NCBI RefSeq assembly: GCF_018991925.1 | Contig: NW_024726342.1 | Span: 1 to 64,000, forward strand | Length of the DNA: 64,000 bases | Direction: 5' to 3' | Source: Homarus americanus | Taxonomy: Eukaryota > Arthropoda > Malacostraca > Decapoda > Nephropidae | Position numbers and translations under genes: made by a program | Shown here: one piece after another, positions 35,414-46,965 of the stretch | Numbering within the stretch: the first letter of the stretch is position 1 | Layout: every line of letters begins with the position of its first letter | The notes under the pieces: model-generated | The model's input: the letters and a program-made list of their open reading frames with translations, nothing else | What the model was told of the DNA's origin: nothing | The model's database searches: none

Positions 35414-38185
35414 GTGTCTTAGGTGTACCTGGGAGTGTCAGAGGTTACCAGGAGGTCAGAGAATACCTAGAGTGTCAGAGGTGTACCTGGGAGGTGTGAG
35501 GTGTACCCAAGGAGTATCTGAGGTACCTGGCAGTGTCTGAGGTGTACCTGGCAGTGTTCGAGGTGTACCTGCCAGTGTCAGCGTTGTACCCTGTGAGTGT
35601 CAGCGGTGCACCTGGGAGTGTCAGAGAGGTACCAGGGAGTGTCAAAGGTGTACCTGGGAGTGTCTGAGGTGTACCAGAGGTCAAAGGTGTACCTGGAGTG
35701 TCTGAGGTGTACCTGGCAGTGTCTGAGGTGTACCTGGCAGTGTCTGAGGTACCTGCCAGTGCCAGCGTTGTACCTGCGAGTGTCAAGGTAAACGGGAGTC
35801 AGAGGTGTACCTAGGAGTATCGAAGTTTACCTGGGAGTCGTGGAGTTGTACCTAGGAGTGTCAGAGGTGCACATGGGAATATCAGAGGTGTACCTGGGAG
35901 TGTCAGAGGAGTACCTGGGAATGTCAGAGGCATACCAGGAGGTCAGTGAAGTACCTGGGAGTGTTCGAGGTGTACCTGGGAGTGTCAGAGGTGTGCCTGG
36001 GAGTGTCAGAGGTGCACTTGGGAGTGTCTGAGGTGCACCTTGAGTGTCTGAGGTGTACCTGGGAGTGTCTGAGGTGCCTGGCAGTGTCTGAGGTGTACCT
36101 GGCAGTGTTCGGAGGTGTACCTGGCTGTGTCAAAGGTGTACCTGGGAGTCATGGTGTACCTGGGAGTGTTAGAGGTGTATCAAGGAGTGACAGAGGAGAC
36201 CTAGGAGTGTCAGAGGTGTACCTGGGAGTGGGAGAAGTGTATCTGGGAGTGACAGAGGAGCACTGGAGTGTCAGAGGTGTACCTGGGAGTCAGGGTGTAC
36301 CAGTGAGTGTCAGTGGAGTACCTGGGAGTGTCAGAGGTGTACCTGGGAGGTCAGAGGTGTACCTGGGAGTGTCAGAGGTGTATCCGAGGTCGGACGTGTA
36401 CCTGGGAGAGTCAGAGGTGTACCAGGTAATGTCAGTGGAGTACCTGGGAGTGTCAGAGGTGTACCTTGGGAGTGTCAGAGGTGTACCTGGGAATGCAAGT
36501 CAGTATCTGGGAGTGTCGGACGTACCTGAGAGTGCTCAAGGTGTACCATGGAATGTCAGTGGAGCACCAGGGAGTGTCAGAGGTGTACCTGGGAGTGTTG
36601 AGGGGCACCTGGCAGTCTCTGAAGTACCTGGCAGTGTCAGGGGTATACCTGGTGTGTCACCGGTGTACCTGGGAGTGTTAGAGGGTGTATCAGGGAGTGA
36701 CAGAGGAGTACCTAGGAGTGTCAGGAGGTACCTGGGAGGAGAAGTGTACCTGGGAGTGTCTGGGTGTACCTGCGTGAGTGTCAGAGGTGTAACTGGGAGT
36801 GTCAGGTGTACCAGGGAGTGCTGGTGAGCACCTGGGAGTGTCAGAGGTGTACCTGGGAGTATCGAGGTGTACCTGGGAGTGTCAGAGGTGTATCTGGGAG
36901 TGTTGGACGTACCTGGGAGTGCTCAGAGGTGTACCAGGAATGTCAGTGAGTACCTGGGAGTGTCGGAGGTGTACCTGGGAGGTGGAGAAGTGTACCTGGG
37001 AGTGTCTGGTACCTGGGAGTGTCTGGGGTGTACCTGAGTGTCTGAGGTACCTGGAAGTGTCAGGAGGTGTACCTGGGAGTGTCAGAGGTGTACCTGGGAG
37101 TGTCAGGGGTGTACCAGGGAGTCTGAGGTGTACCTGGGAGTGTCAGAGGTGTACCTGGGTGTCGGAGATGTACTTGGCAGTGTCTGAAGTGTACCTGGCA
37201 GTGTCAGGCGTACCTGGGAGTGTCACCGGTGTACCTGGGAGTGTTAGAGGCATCAGGAGTGACAGAGGAGCACCCAGGAGTGCCGAGGTGTACCTGGGAG
37301 TGGAGAAGAGTACCTGGGAGTGTCTGAGGTGTACCTGGGAGTGTCAGAGGTGTAACTGGGAGTGTCAGGGGTGTACCAGGGAGTGTCAGTGAGTACCTGG
37401 GAGTGTCAGAGATGTACCTGGGAGTGTCAGAGGTGTACCTGGGAGCAAGTCAGAGGTATCTGGGAGTGTCGGAAGTGGTACCTGTGAGTGTCAGAGGTGC
37501 ACCAGGAATGTCAGTGGAGTACCTGGGAGTGTCAGACGTGTACCTGAGTGTCAGAGGTGTACCTGGGAGTGCCAGAGGTACCTGGGAGTGTCAGAGGTAA
37601 GGGGAGTGTCTGAGGTGTACCTGGGAGGTGAGAAGTGTACCTGGGAGTGTCTGTGGGTACCTGGGAGTGTCAGAGGTGTAATTGGAGGGGTGTACCAGGG
37701 AGGTCAGTGAGCACCTGGGAGTGTCAGAGGTGTACCTGGGAGTGTCAGAGGTGTACCCAAGGTAGGGGAGGTGTATCTGTTAGTGTCGGACGTATACCTG
37801 GAGTGTCAGAGGTGTACCAGGTTGTCAGGAGTACCTGGGAGGTCAGACGTACCTGAGAGTAAGAGGTGTACCTGGGAGTAAGAGGTTTACCTGGGAGTGT
37901 CAGAGGTGTACCAGAGAGTGTCAGAGGTGCACCTGGGAGTGTCGGAGGTGTACCTGGGAGTGTCTGGGGTGTACCTGGGAGTATCTGGGAGCACCTGGGA
38001 GTGTCTGGTGTACCTGGGCGTTCAGAGGTGTGCCTGGGAGTGTCAGAGGTGTACCTGGGAGTGGCAAGGGTGTACCAGGGAGTGTCAGGTGGAGCACATG
38101 GAGTGTCAGAGGTGCACCTGGCAGTGTCAGCAGGCTACCTGGGGTGTCTGAGGTGTACCTGGGAGTGTCAGGGGAGAACCAGGGA
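35414..38185 (+). repeat. Higher-order repeat copy A
   Basis: The copy is anchored on GTGTCTTAGG at 35414, repeated at 38186 (2,772 bp). Two more anchors give nearly the same spacing to copy B: CCTGCCAGTGCCAGCG at 35751 and 38531 (2,780 bp), and GGCAGTCTCTGAAG at 36611 and 39399 (2,788 bp). The first 0.8 kb of A and B read alongside each other unit by unit, with the same run of CTGGCAGTGTCTGAGG units, the GCGTTG unit, the GTTTACC unit and the GAAGTACC unit. Copy A is the shortest of the three, about 132 monomers. Confidence 0.88.
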
Positions 38186-41100
38186 GTGTCTTAGGGTGTA
38201 CCTGGAGGTCAGAGGTTACCAGGGAGTCAGAGGAATACCAAGGAGTGTCAGGAGGTGTACCTGGGAGGTCAGAGGTGTACCTAGGAGTATCTGAGGTGTA
38301 CCTGGCAGTGTCTGGAGGTGTACCTGGCAGTGTCTGAGGTGTACCTGCCAGTGTCAGGGTTGTACCCAAGAGTGTCAGCGTTGTACCTGGGAGTGTCAGA
38401 GGTGTACCAAGGAGGTCAAAGGTGTACCTGGGAGTGTCTGAGGTGTACCTGGGAGTGTCAAAGGTGTACCTGGGAGTGTCTGAGGTGTACCTGGCAGTGT
38501 CTGAGGTGTACCTGGCAGTGTCTGAGGTGTACCTGCCAGTGCCAGCGTTGTACCTGCGAGTGTCAGCGGTGTACCTGGGAGTGTCAGAGGTGTACCAGGG
38601 AGTGTCTGAGGTGTACCTAGGAGTGTCAGAGGTGTAACTGGGAGTGTCAGAGGTGTACCTAGGAGTATCGGAAGTTTACCTGGGAGTGTGGAGTTGTACC
38701 TAGGAGTGTCAGAGGTGTACATGGGAGTATCAGAGGTGTACCTGGGAGTGTCAGAGGAGTACCTGGGAATGTCAGAGGTATACCAGGGAGTGTCAGTGAA
38801 GTACCTGGGAGTGTCTGAGGTGTACCTGGGAGTGTCAGAGGTGTGCCTGGGAGTGTCAGAGGTGCACTTGGGAGTGTCTGAGGTGCACCTTGGAGTGTCT
38901 GAGGTGTACCTGGGAGTGTCTGAGGTGTACCTGGCAGTGTCCTGAGGTGTACCTGGCAGTGTCTGAGGGTGTACCTGGCTGTGTCAGCGGTGTACCTGGG
39001 AGTGTCAGCGGTGTACCTGGGAGTTGAGGTGTATCAGGAGTGACAGAGGAGTACCTAGGAGTGTCAGAGGTGTACCGGAGTCAGGGGTGTCCAGTGAGTG
39101 TCAGTGAGTACCAGTGTCAGAGGTGACCTGGGAGTGTCAGAGGTGTACCTGGGAGTATCGAGAGGTGTACCCGGGAGTGTCAGAAGGTGTATCGGAGGGT
39201 GGACGTGACCTGGGAAGTGTCAGAGGTGTACCAGGAGTGTCAGAGGTGTACCTGGGAGTGTCAGAGGTGTACCTGGGAATGTCAAAAGTGTATCTGGGAG
39301 TGTCGGACGTGTACCTGAGAGTGTCAGAGGTGTCCAGGAATGTCAGTGGAGCACCAGGGAGTGTCAGAGGTGTACCTGGGAGTGTTGGAGGGGTACCTGG
39401 CAGTCTCTGAAGTGTACCTGGCAGTGTCAGCGGTATACCTGGGTGTGTCAGTTTGACCTGGGAGTGTTAGGAGTGTATCAGGGAGTGACAGAGGAGTACC
39501 TGGAGTGTCTGAGGTGTACCTGGGGTGTGAAAGTGTGCAGGGTGTCTGCGGTGTACCTGGGAGTGTCAGAGGTGTAACTGGGAGTGTCAGGGGTGTACCA
39601 GGGGTGTCAGTGGAGTACCTGGGAGTGTCAGAGGTGTACCTGGGAGTGTCACAGGTGTGCCTGGGAGTGTCAGAGGTGTATCTGTTAGTGTCGGACGTAT
39701 ACGGGAGTGTCAGAGGTGTACCAGGGAATGTCAGTGGAGTACCTGGGAGTGTCAGGAGTGTACCGGGAATGTCAGTGGAGTACCGAGTGTCAGACGTGTA
39801 CCTGAGGTGTCAGAGGTGTACCTGGGAGTGTCAGAGGTGTACCTGGGAGTGTCAGAGTGTGCCAGAGGTGTCAGAGGTGTACCTGGGGTGTCGGAGGTGT
39901 ACCTGGGAGTGTCTGGGGTGTACCTGGGAGTATGGGGAGTACCTGGGAGTGTCTGAGGTGTACGCAGGAGTGTCAGAGGTGTACCAGCGAGTGTCAGGGG
40001 TGTACCAGGAGTGTCAGTGGAGTACATGGGAGTGTCAGGGTGTACCTGGCAGTGTCAGCGGTGTACCTGGGAGTGTCTGAGGTGTACCTGGGAGTATCAG
40101 AAGTACAAAGGGAGTGTCAGAGCAGTACCTGGGAGTGTGAGAGGTGTACTTGGGAGTGTCAGAGGTGTACCTAGGAGTGTCTGAGGTGTACCTGGGGTGT
40201 CTGAGGGTGACCTGGGAGTGTCAGGGGAGACCAGGGAGTGAAAGATGTGCCTGGGAGAGTCCAGAGGTGTAAGGGAGTGTCTGAGGTGCACCTGGGAGTG
40301 TCAGAGGTGTACCGGGAATGTCAGAGGAATACCTGGGTGTCAGGGTGTACCTGGGACTGTCAGAGGTGTACCTAGGAGTATAGGAGGTTTACCTGGGAGT
40401 GTGGAGATGTACTTGGCAGTGTCTGAAGTGTACCTGGCAGTGTCAGCGGTGTACCTGGGAGTGTCACGGTGTACCTGGGAGTGTTGAGGTGTATCAGGGA
40501 GTGACAGAGTACCTAGGAGTGTCAGAGGTGTACCTGGGAGTGTGAGAAGAGTGCACAGGAGTGTCTGCGGTGTACACCGGGAGTGTCAGGAGGTGTAACT
40601 GGGAGTGTCAGGGGTGTACCCAGGAGTATCAGTGAGTACCTGGGAGTGTCAGAGATGTACCTGGGAGTGTCAGAGGTGTACCTGGGAGTGTCAGAGGTGT
40701 ATCTGGGAGTGTCGAAGTGTACCTGTGAGTGTCAGAGGTGTACCGGGAATGTCAGTGGGTACCAGCAGGGTCAGACGTGTACCTGAGTGTCAGAGGTGTA
40801 CCTGGGAGTGTCAGAGGTGTACCTGGGAGTGTCAGAGGTGTAGGGAGTGTCTGGGTGTACCTGGGAGTAGAAGTGTACCCGGGAGTGTCTGCGGTGTACC
40901 GGAGTGTCAGGAGTGTAACGGGAGTGTCAGGGGTGTACCAGGGAGTGTCAGTGGAGTACAGGTGTCAGAGGTGTACTGGGAGTGTCAGAGGTGTACCTGG
41001 GAGTGTCAGAGGTGTATCTGTTAGTGTCGGACGTAGCCTGGGAGTGTCAGAGGTGTACCAGGGAATGTCAGTGGAGTACCTGGGAGTGTCAGACGTGTAC

Positions 41101-41600
41101 CTGAGAGTGCAGAGGTGTACCTGGGAGTGTTAGAGTTTACCCGGGAGTGTCAGAGGTGTACCGAGAGTGTCAGAGGTGCACCTGGAGTGTCGGAGTGTAC
41201 CTGGGAAGTGTCTGGGGTGTACTGGGAGTATCTGGAGTACCTGGGAGTGTCAGGGGTGTGCGGGAGTGTCAGAGGTGTGCCTGGGGTGTCAGAGGTGTAC
41301 CTGGGAGTGTCAAGGGTGTACCAGGGAGTGTCAGTGGAGTACATGGGAGTGTCAGAGGTGTACCTGGCAGTGTCAGCAGTGTACCTGGGAGTGTCTGAGA
41401 TGTACCTGGGAGTGTCAGAGAAGTACCAGGGAATGTCACAGGAGTACCTGGGAGTGTGAGAGGTGTGGTGGGAGTGTGAGAGGTGTACCTAAGAGTGTCT
41501 GAGGTGTACCTGGGAGTGTCAGAGGTGTACCTGGGAGTTTCTGAGGGTGTACCTGGGAGTGTCTGAGGTGTACCTGGGGTGTCAGGGAGGAGCAAAGGGA
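38186..41600 (+). repeat. Higher-order repeat copy B
   Basis: The spacing from B to C is 3,415 bp by GTGTCTTAGG (38186, 41601), 3,408 bp by CCTGCCAGTGCCAGCG (38531, 41939), 3,417 bp by GGCAGTCTCTGAAG (39399, 42816), 3,377 bp by AGAAGTACAA (40101, 43478) and 3,371 bp by GTGAAAGA (40238, 43609). Five markers therefore agree within about 50 bp, near 162 monomers. B is longer than A by about 630 bp. Using GAGATGTACTTGGCAG (37171 in A, 40410 in B), about 450 bp of the excess lies between 39399 and 40410 and about 176 bp between there and the end of B. Confidence 0.9.
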
Positions 41601-44600
41601 GTGTCTTAGGTGTACCTGTGAGTGTCAGAGGTTGCAGGGAGTGTCAGAGGAATACCCAGGGTGTCAGAGGTGTACCTGGGAGTGTCAGAGGTGTACCTGG
41701 AGTATCTGAGGTGAACCTGGCAGTGTCTGAGGTGTACCTGGCAGTGTCTGAGGTGGCACTCCCAGTGTCAGCGTTGTACCTGCAGTGTCAGCGGTGTACC
41801 TGGGAGTGTCAGAGTGTACCAGGAGTGTCAAAGGTGTACCTGGGAGTCTGAGGGTGTGCGGGAGTGTCAAGGTGTACCTGTGAGTGTCTGAGGTGTACCT
41901 GGCAGTGTCTGAGGTGTACCTGGCAGTGTCTGAGGTGTACCTGCCAGTGCCAGCGTTGTACCTGCAGTGTCAGCGGTGTGTACCTGGGAGTGTCAGAGGT
42001 GTACCAGGAGTGTCTGAGGTGTACCACAGGGTGTCAGAGGTGTAACAGGGAGTGTCAGAGGTGTACCTAGGAGTATCGGAAGTTTACCTGGGAGTGTCAG
42101 GAGTTGTACCTGGTGTCAGGGTGTACATGGGAATATCAGAGGTGTACCTGGGAGGTGAGAGGAGTACACTGGGAATGTCAGAGTATACCAGGGAGTGTCA
42201 GTGAAGTACCTGAGTGTCTGAGGGTGTACCTGGGAGTGTCAGAGGTGTGCCTGGGGTGTCAGAGGTGCAGGAGTGTCTGGGGTGCAGCAGGTGTCTGAGG
42301 TGTACGGGAGGTCTGAGGTGTACCTGGCAGTGTCTGAGGTGTACCTGGCAGTGTCTGAGGTGTACCTGGCTGTGTCAGCGGTGGTGACCGGGAGTGTCAG
42401 CGGTGGCCTGGGAGTGTTAGAGGTGTATCAGGAGTGACAGAGTACCTAGGAGTGTCAGAGGTGTACCTTGGAGTGTGAGAAGTGTATCTGGGGTGACAGA
42501 GGAGTACTCAGGTGTCAGAGGTGTACCTGGGAGTCAGGGGTGTACCAGTGAGTGTCAGTGGAGTACTGGGAGTGTCAGAGGTGTGCCTGGGAGTGTCAGC
42601 GGTGTACCTGGGAGTGTCAGAGGTGTATCCGGGAGTGTCGGACGTGTACCTGGGAGTGTCAGAGGTGTACCAGGAATGTCAGTGGGTACCTGGGAGTGTC
42701 AGAGGTGTACCTGGGTGTCAGAGGTGTACCTGGGAGTGTCAGAGGTGTGCCAGGGAATGTCGGTGGAGCACCAGGGAGTGTCAGAGAGGTGTACCTGGGG
42801 TGTTGGAGGGTACCTGGCAGTCTCTGAAGTGTACCTGGCAGTGTCAGCGGTGTACCTGGGTGTGTGTCCCGGTGTACCGAGTGTTAGAGGTGTATCAGGG
42901 AGTGACAGAGGAGTACCTAGGAGTGTCAGAGGTGGCAGGAGGTGAGAGGTGTACCTGGGAGTGTCTGCAGTGTACCTGCGAGTGTCAGGGTGTAACTGGG
43001 AGTGTCAGGGGTGTACCAGGGAGTGTCAGTGGAGTACAGGAGTGTCAGAGGTGTACCTGGAAGTGTCAGAGGTGTACCTGGGAGTGTCAGGGGTGTATCT
43101 GGAGTGTCGGGCGTGTGCCTGGGAGTGTCAGAGGTGTACCAGGAATGTCAGTGGTACCTGGGAGTGTCAGACGTGTACCAGGAGTGTCAGAGGTGTGCCT
43201 GGGGTGTCAGAGGTGTATCTGGGAGTGTCAGAGGTGTACCAGAGAGTGTCATAGGTGTACCACAGAGTGTCGGAGGTGGCCGGGAGTGTCTGGAGTGTAC
43301 CTGGGAGTATCAGGAGTACACGGGAGTATGAGGGTGTACCTGGGAGTGTCAGAGGTGTACCTGCAGTGTCAGGGTGTACCAGGGAGTGTCAGTGGAGTAC
43401 ATGGGAGTGTCAGAGGTGGCCACGGCAGTGTCAGCGGTGTACCTGGGAGTGTCTGAGGGTGTACCTGGGAGTATCAGAAGTACAAGGAGTGTCAGAGCAG
43501 TACCTGGGAGGTGTGAGAGGTGTGGAGGTGTCGGAGGTGTACCTAGGGTGTGCAGGGTGGGACCGGGAGTGTCTGAGGTTTACCTGGGAGTGTCGGGGAG
43601 AACAGGAGTGAAAGAGTGTGTGCCTGGGAGTCAGGAGGGTGTGGGGAGTGTCAGAGGTGCCTGGGAGTGTCAGAGGTGTACCGGGAATGTCAGAGAATAC
43701 CTAGGAGTGTCAGAGGGTGTACCTGGGACTGTCAGAGGTGTACCTAGGGTATCGGAGGTTTACCTGGGAGTGTCAGGTTGTACCTGGGAGTGTCGGATGT
43801 GTACCTGGGAGCGGGTGTACCTGGGAGTATCGGAGGTGAACCTGGGAGTTTCCGGAGGTGTACCTGGGAGTGTCAAAGGTGTACTTGGGAGTGTCAGAGG
43901 TGTGCCTGGGAGTGTCAGCGGTGTACCTGGGAGTGTCTGAGGGTGTGCTTGGGGTGTCAGAGGTGTGCCTGGGAGTGTCAGAGGTGTACCTGAGAGTGTC
44001 AGAGGTGTACCTTGGGTGTCAGAGATGTACCCAGGAGTGTCAGGGGTGTACCAGGAGTGTCAGTGGGTACCTGGGGTGTCAGTGGTGGCACCAGGAGTGT
44101 CGGAGGTGTACATGGGTGTCAGAGGTGTACCTGGCAGTGTCAGCGGTGTACCTGGCAGTGTCCTGAGTGTACCTGGGAGTGTCAGGGTGTACAGGGAGTG
44201 TGGTGCAGGTACCTGGGAGTGTCAGGGTGTACCTGGAAGTGTCAGGGGTGTACCTGGGAGTGTCAGGGGTATCCTGGGTCTGAGGTGAACACCTGGAGTT
44301 CAGAGGTGTACCTGGGAGTGTCAGGGGTACCAGGAGTGTCAGGTGAGTACCTGGGAGTGTCAGAGGTGTACCTGGAAGTGTCAGAGGAGGTACCTGGGAG
44401 TGTCAGAGGTGTATCTGGGAGTGTCCGGACGTGTACCTGTGAGTGTCAGAGGTGTACCAGGAATGTCAGTGAGTACCTGAGGCGTCAGGCGTGTACTGAG
44501 AGTGTCAGAGGTGTACCCGGAGTGTCAGAGGTGTAGCCAGAGTGTCAGAGGAATACCTAGGAGGACAGAGGTGTACCTGGGAGTGTCAGAGAGTGTACCC

Positions 44601-44990
44601 TAGGAGTATTGGAGGTGTACACCAGGGTGTCAGGGTGTATCTGGGAGTATCGGAGGTGTACATGGGAGTGTCAGGGGTGTACCTGCAGGAGTGTCAGAGG
44701 TGTGCCTGAGGAGTGTCAGGGGTGACCTGGGATGTCGAGGTGTACCTAGGAGTGTCGGAGGTGTACCTGGAAGTGTCGGAGGTGTGTACCTGGGGTGTCA
44801 CAGGGTGTACCTGGGAGTATCTGCGGTGTACCTGGAGTGTCACAGAGAGGTGTACCTGGGAGTGTCAGAGGTGTACACAGAGTTTCAGAGGTGTACTTGG
44901 AGTGTCAGGGGTGTGCCAGGCTGAGTGTCGGTAGGTAGCCTGGAGTGTCAGAGGTGTACCTGGGGTGTCAAGTGTACCAGAGGTGAGAGG
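41601..44990 (+). repeat. Higher-order repeat copy C
   Basis: The copy starts at GTGTCTTAGG 41601 and carries, in the same order as B, the CTGGCAGTGTCTGAGG run, the CCAGTGCCAGCGTTG unit (41939), GTTTACC, GAAGTACC, the GTGACAGAG unit (42433), GGCAGTCTCTGAAG (42816), AGAAGTACAA (43478), GTGAAAGA (43609) and GGAGGTTTACC (43754, 3,371 bp after the B copy at 40383). No fourth GTGTCTTAGG was found, so the end is set one period on and is uncertain. Units in the last 1.5 kb are visibly more altered than in B. Confidence 0.75.
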
Positions 44991-46965
44991 TGTACTGGGA
45001 GGTCGGAGGTGTACCTGGGAGTGTCTGGGAGGTGCACCTGGGAGTATCAGCGGTGTACCTGGGACTGTCAGAGGGTACCTGGGAGTGTCAGAGGTGTACC
45101 TGGGAGTGTCAGAGGTGTACCAGGGTGTCAGGGGGTGTACCAGGGAGTGTCAGTGGGTACATGAGGTGTCAGAGGTGTACCTGAGAGTGTGGAGGTGTGC
45201 ACCGGGAGTGTCAGAGGTGTGCCTGGGAATGTCCGGAGGTGGCACCGAGTGTTCGGAGATGTTCCTGGAGTGTCGGAGGTGTACCTAGCCGTGTCAGCGG
45301 TGTACCAAGTGTCAGCGGTAGCCCACAGGTTGTCACAGTGTACCTAGGAGTATTAGAGGTGTATCGAAGTGACAGAAAGTACCTAGAGTGTCAGAGTGTA
45401 CGGGAGTGTAGAAAAGTGTACCTGGGAGTTATGCGGTGTACCGCAAGTGTCAGAGGTGTACACGGGAGTGTCAGGGGTTGTACAGGGAGTGTCAGTAGGT
45501 ACGCAAGTGTCAGAGGTGTAGGGAGTGTCGAGGGTGGCACTAGCAGGGTGTGAGAGGTGCATGGGATGTAGCGGTGGCCTGGGAGTGTAGGAGGTGTACC
45601 AAATTGTCTGGGGTGTACCTGGGAGTGTCTGCGGTGTACCTGGGAGTGTCTGAGGTGTACCTGGGAGTGTCAGAGGTGTACCTGGGGTGTCAGAGGTGTA
45701 CCTGGGAGTGTCAGAGGTGTACCTGGGAATGTCAAAAGTGTATCTGGGAGTGTCGGACGTGTACCTGAGAGTGTCAGAGGTGTACCAGGGAATGTCAGTG
45801 GAGCACCAGGGAGTGTCAGAAGTGTACCTGGGAGTGTCGGAGGGGTACTTGGCAGTCTCTGAAGTGTACCTGGCAGTGTCAGCGGTGTACCTGGGTGTGT
45901 CACCGGTGTACCTGGGAGTGTTAGAGGTGTATCAGGGAGTGTCAGAGGAGTACCTAGGAGTGTCAGAGGTGTACCTGGGAGTGTGAGGTAGCCTGGGAGT
46001 GTCTGCGGGAGTGTACCTGGGAGTGTCAGAGGTGTACCTGGGAGTGTCAGAGGTGTACCAGGGAGTGTCAGTGAGTACCTGGGAGTGTCAGAGGTGTACT
46101 GGAAGTGTCAGAGGTGTGCCTGGGAGTGTCAGAGGTGTATCTGGGAGTGTCGGACGTTGACCTGTGAGTGTCAGAGGTGTACCAGGAATGTCAGTGGGTA
46201 CCTGGGAGCGTCAGACGTGTACCTGAGAGTGTCAGAGGTGTACCTGGGAGTGTCAGAGGTGTACCTGGGAGTGTCAGAGGTGTACCAGAGGGAGTGTCAG
46301 AGGTGTACCTGGGGTGTCGGAGGTAGCGCAAGTGTGCAGAGGTGTACCTGGGAGTGTCCGAGGAGTACCTGAGAGTGTCAGAGAGTGTACCTGGAGTGTC
46401 AGCAAGTGTACCTGGGAAGTGTGAAGGTGTACCTAGAATGTCTGCGGTGTACCAAGTGTCAGAGGTGTAACTGGGAGTGTCAGGGTGTGTACCAGGGAGT
46501 GTCAGTAGGTACCTGGGAGTGTCAGAAGGTGTACCTGGAAGTGTCAGAGGTGGCCTGGGAGTGTCAGAGGGTATCCAGGAGTGTCGGACGGTGTACCTGG
46601 GGTGTCAGAGGTGTACCAGGGAATGTCAGTGGAGTACCTGGGAGTGTCCAGGTTGTACCTGAGAGTGTCAGAGGGTGTACAGAGGTGTCAGAGGTGTACA
46701 CTGGAGTGTCAGAGGTGTACCAGAGCAGTGTCAGAGGTGTACCTGGGAGTGTCCGGAGTGTACCTGGGAGTGTCAGAGGGTGTACCTGGGAGTATTGGGA
46801 GTACACAGGAGTGTCCAAGGTGTACCTGGGAAGTGTCCAGAGGTGTACCTGCGAGTGTCGAGGTGTACCAGGGAGTGTCAGTGGAGTACATGGGAGTGTC
46901 AGGAGGTGTACGGGGTGTCAGCGGTGTACCTGGGAGTGTCTGAGGGGTGACCTGGGAGTGTCAAG

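Larger units (their letters stand above)
35250..44990 (+). repeat. Domain 4: best-preserved higher-order section
   Basis: This section carries three ordered copies of a long block, described separately. Typical units in order are GTGTCTTAGG, a run of CCTGGCAGTGTCTGAGG units, CCAGTGCCAGCGTTG, GTATCGGAAGTTTACC, CAGTGAAGTACC, a second CTGGCAGTGTCTGAGG run, a GTGACAGAGGAG unit, GGCAGTCTCTGAAG and GTGTCACCGG. The part around 38200-38950 is close to exact 21-bp register and looks like the cleanest copy. The right limit is approximate and is placed one period after the third anchor. Confidence 0.8.
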
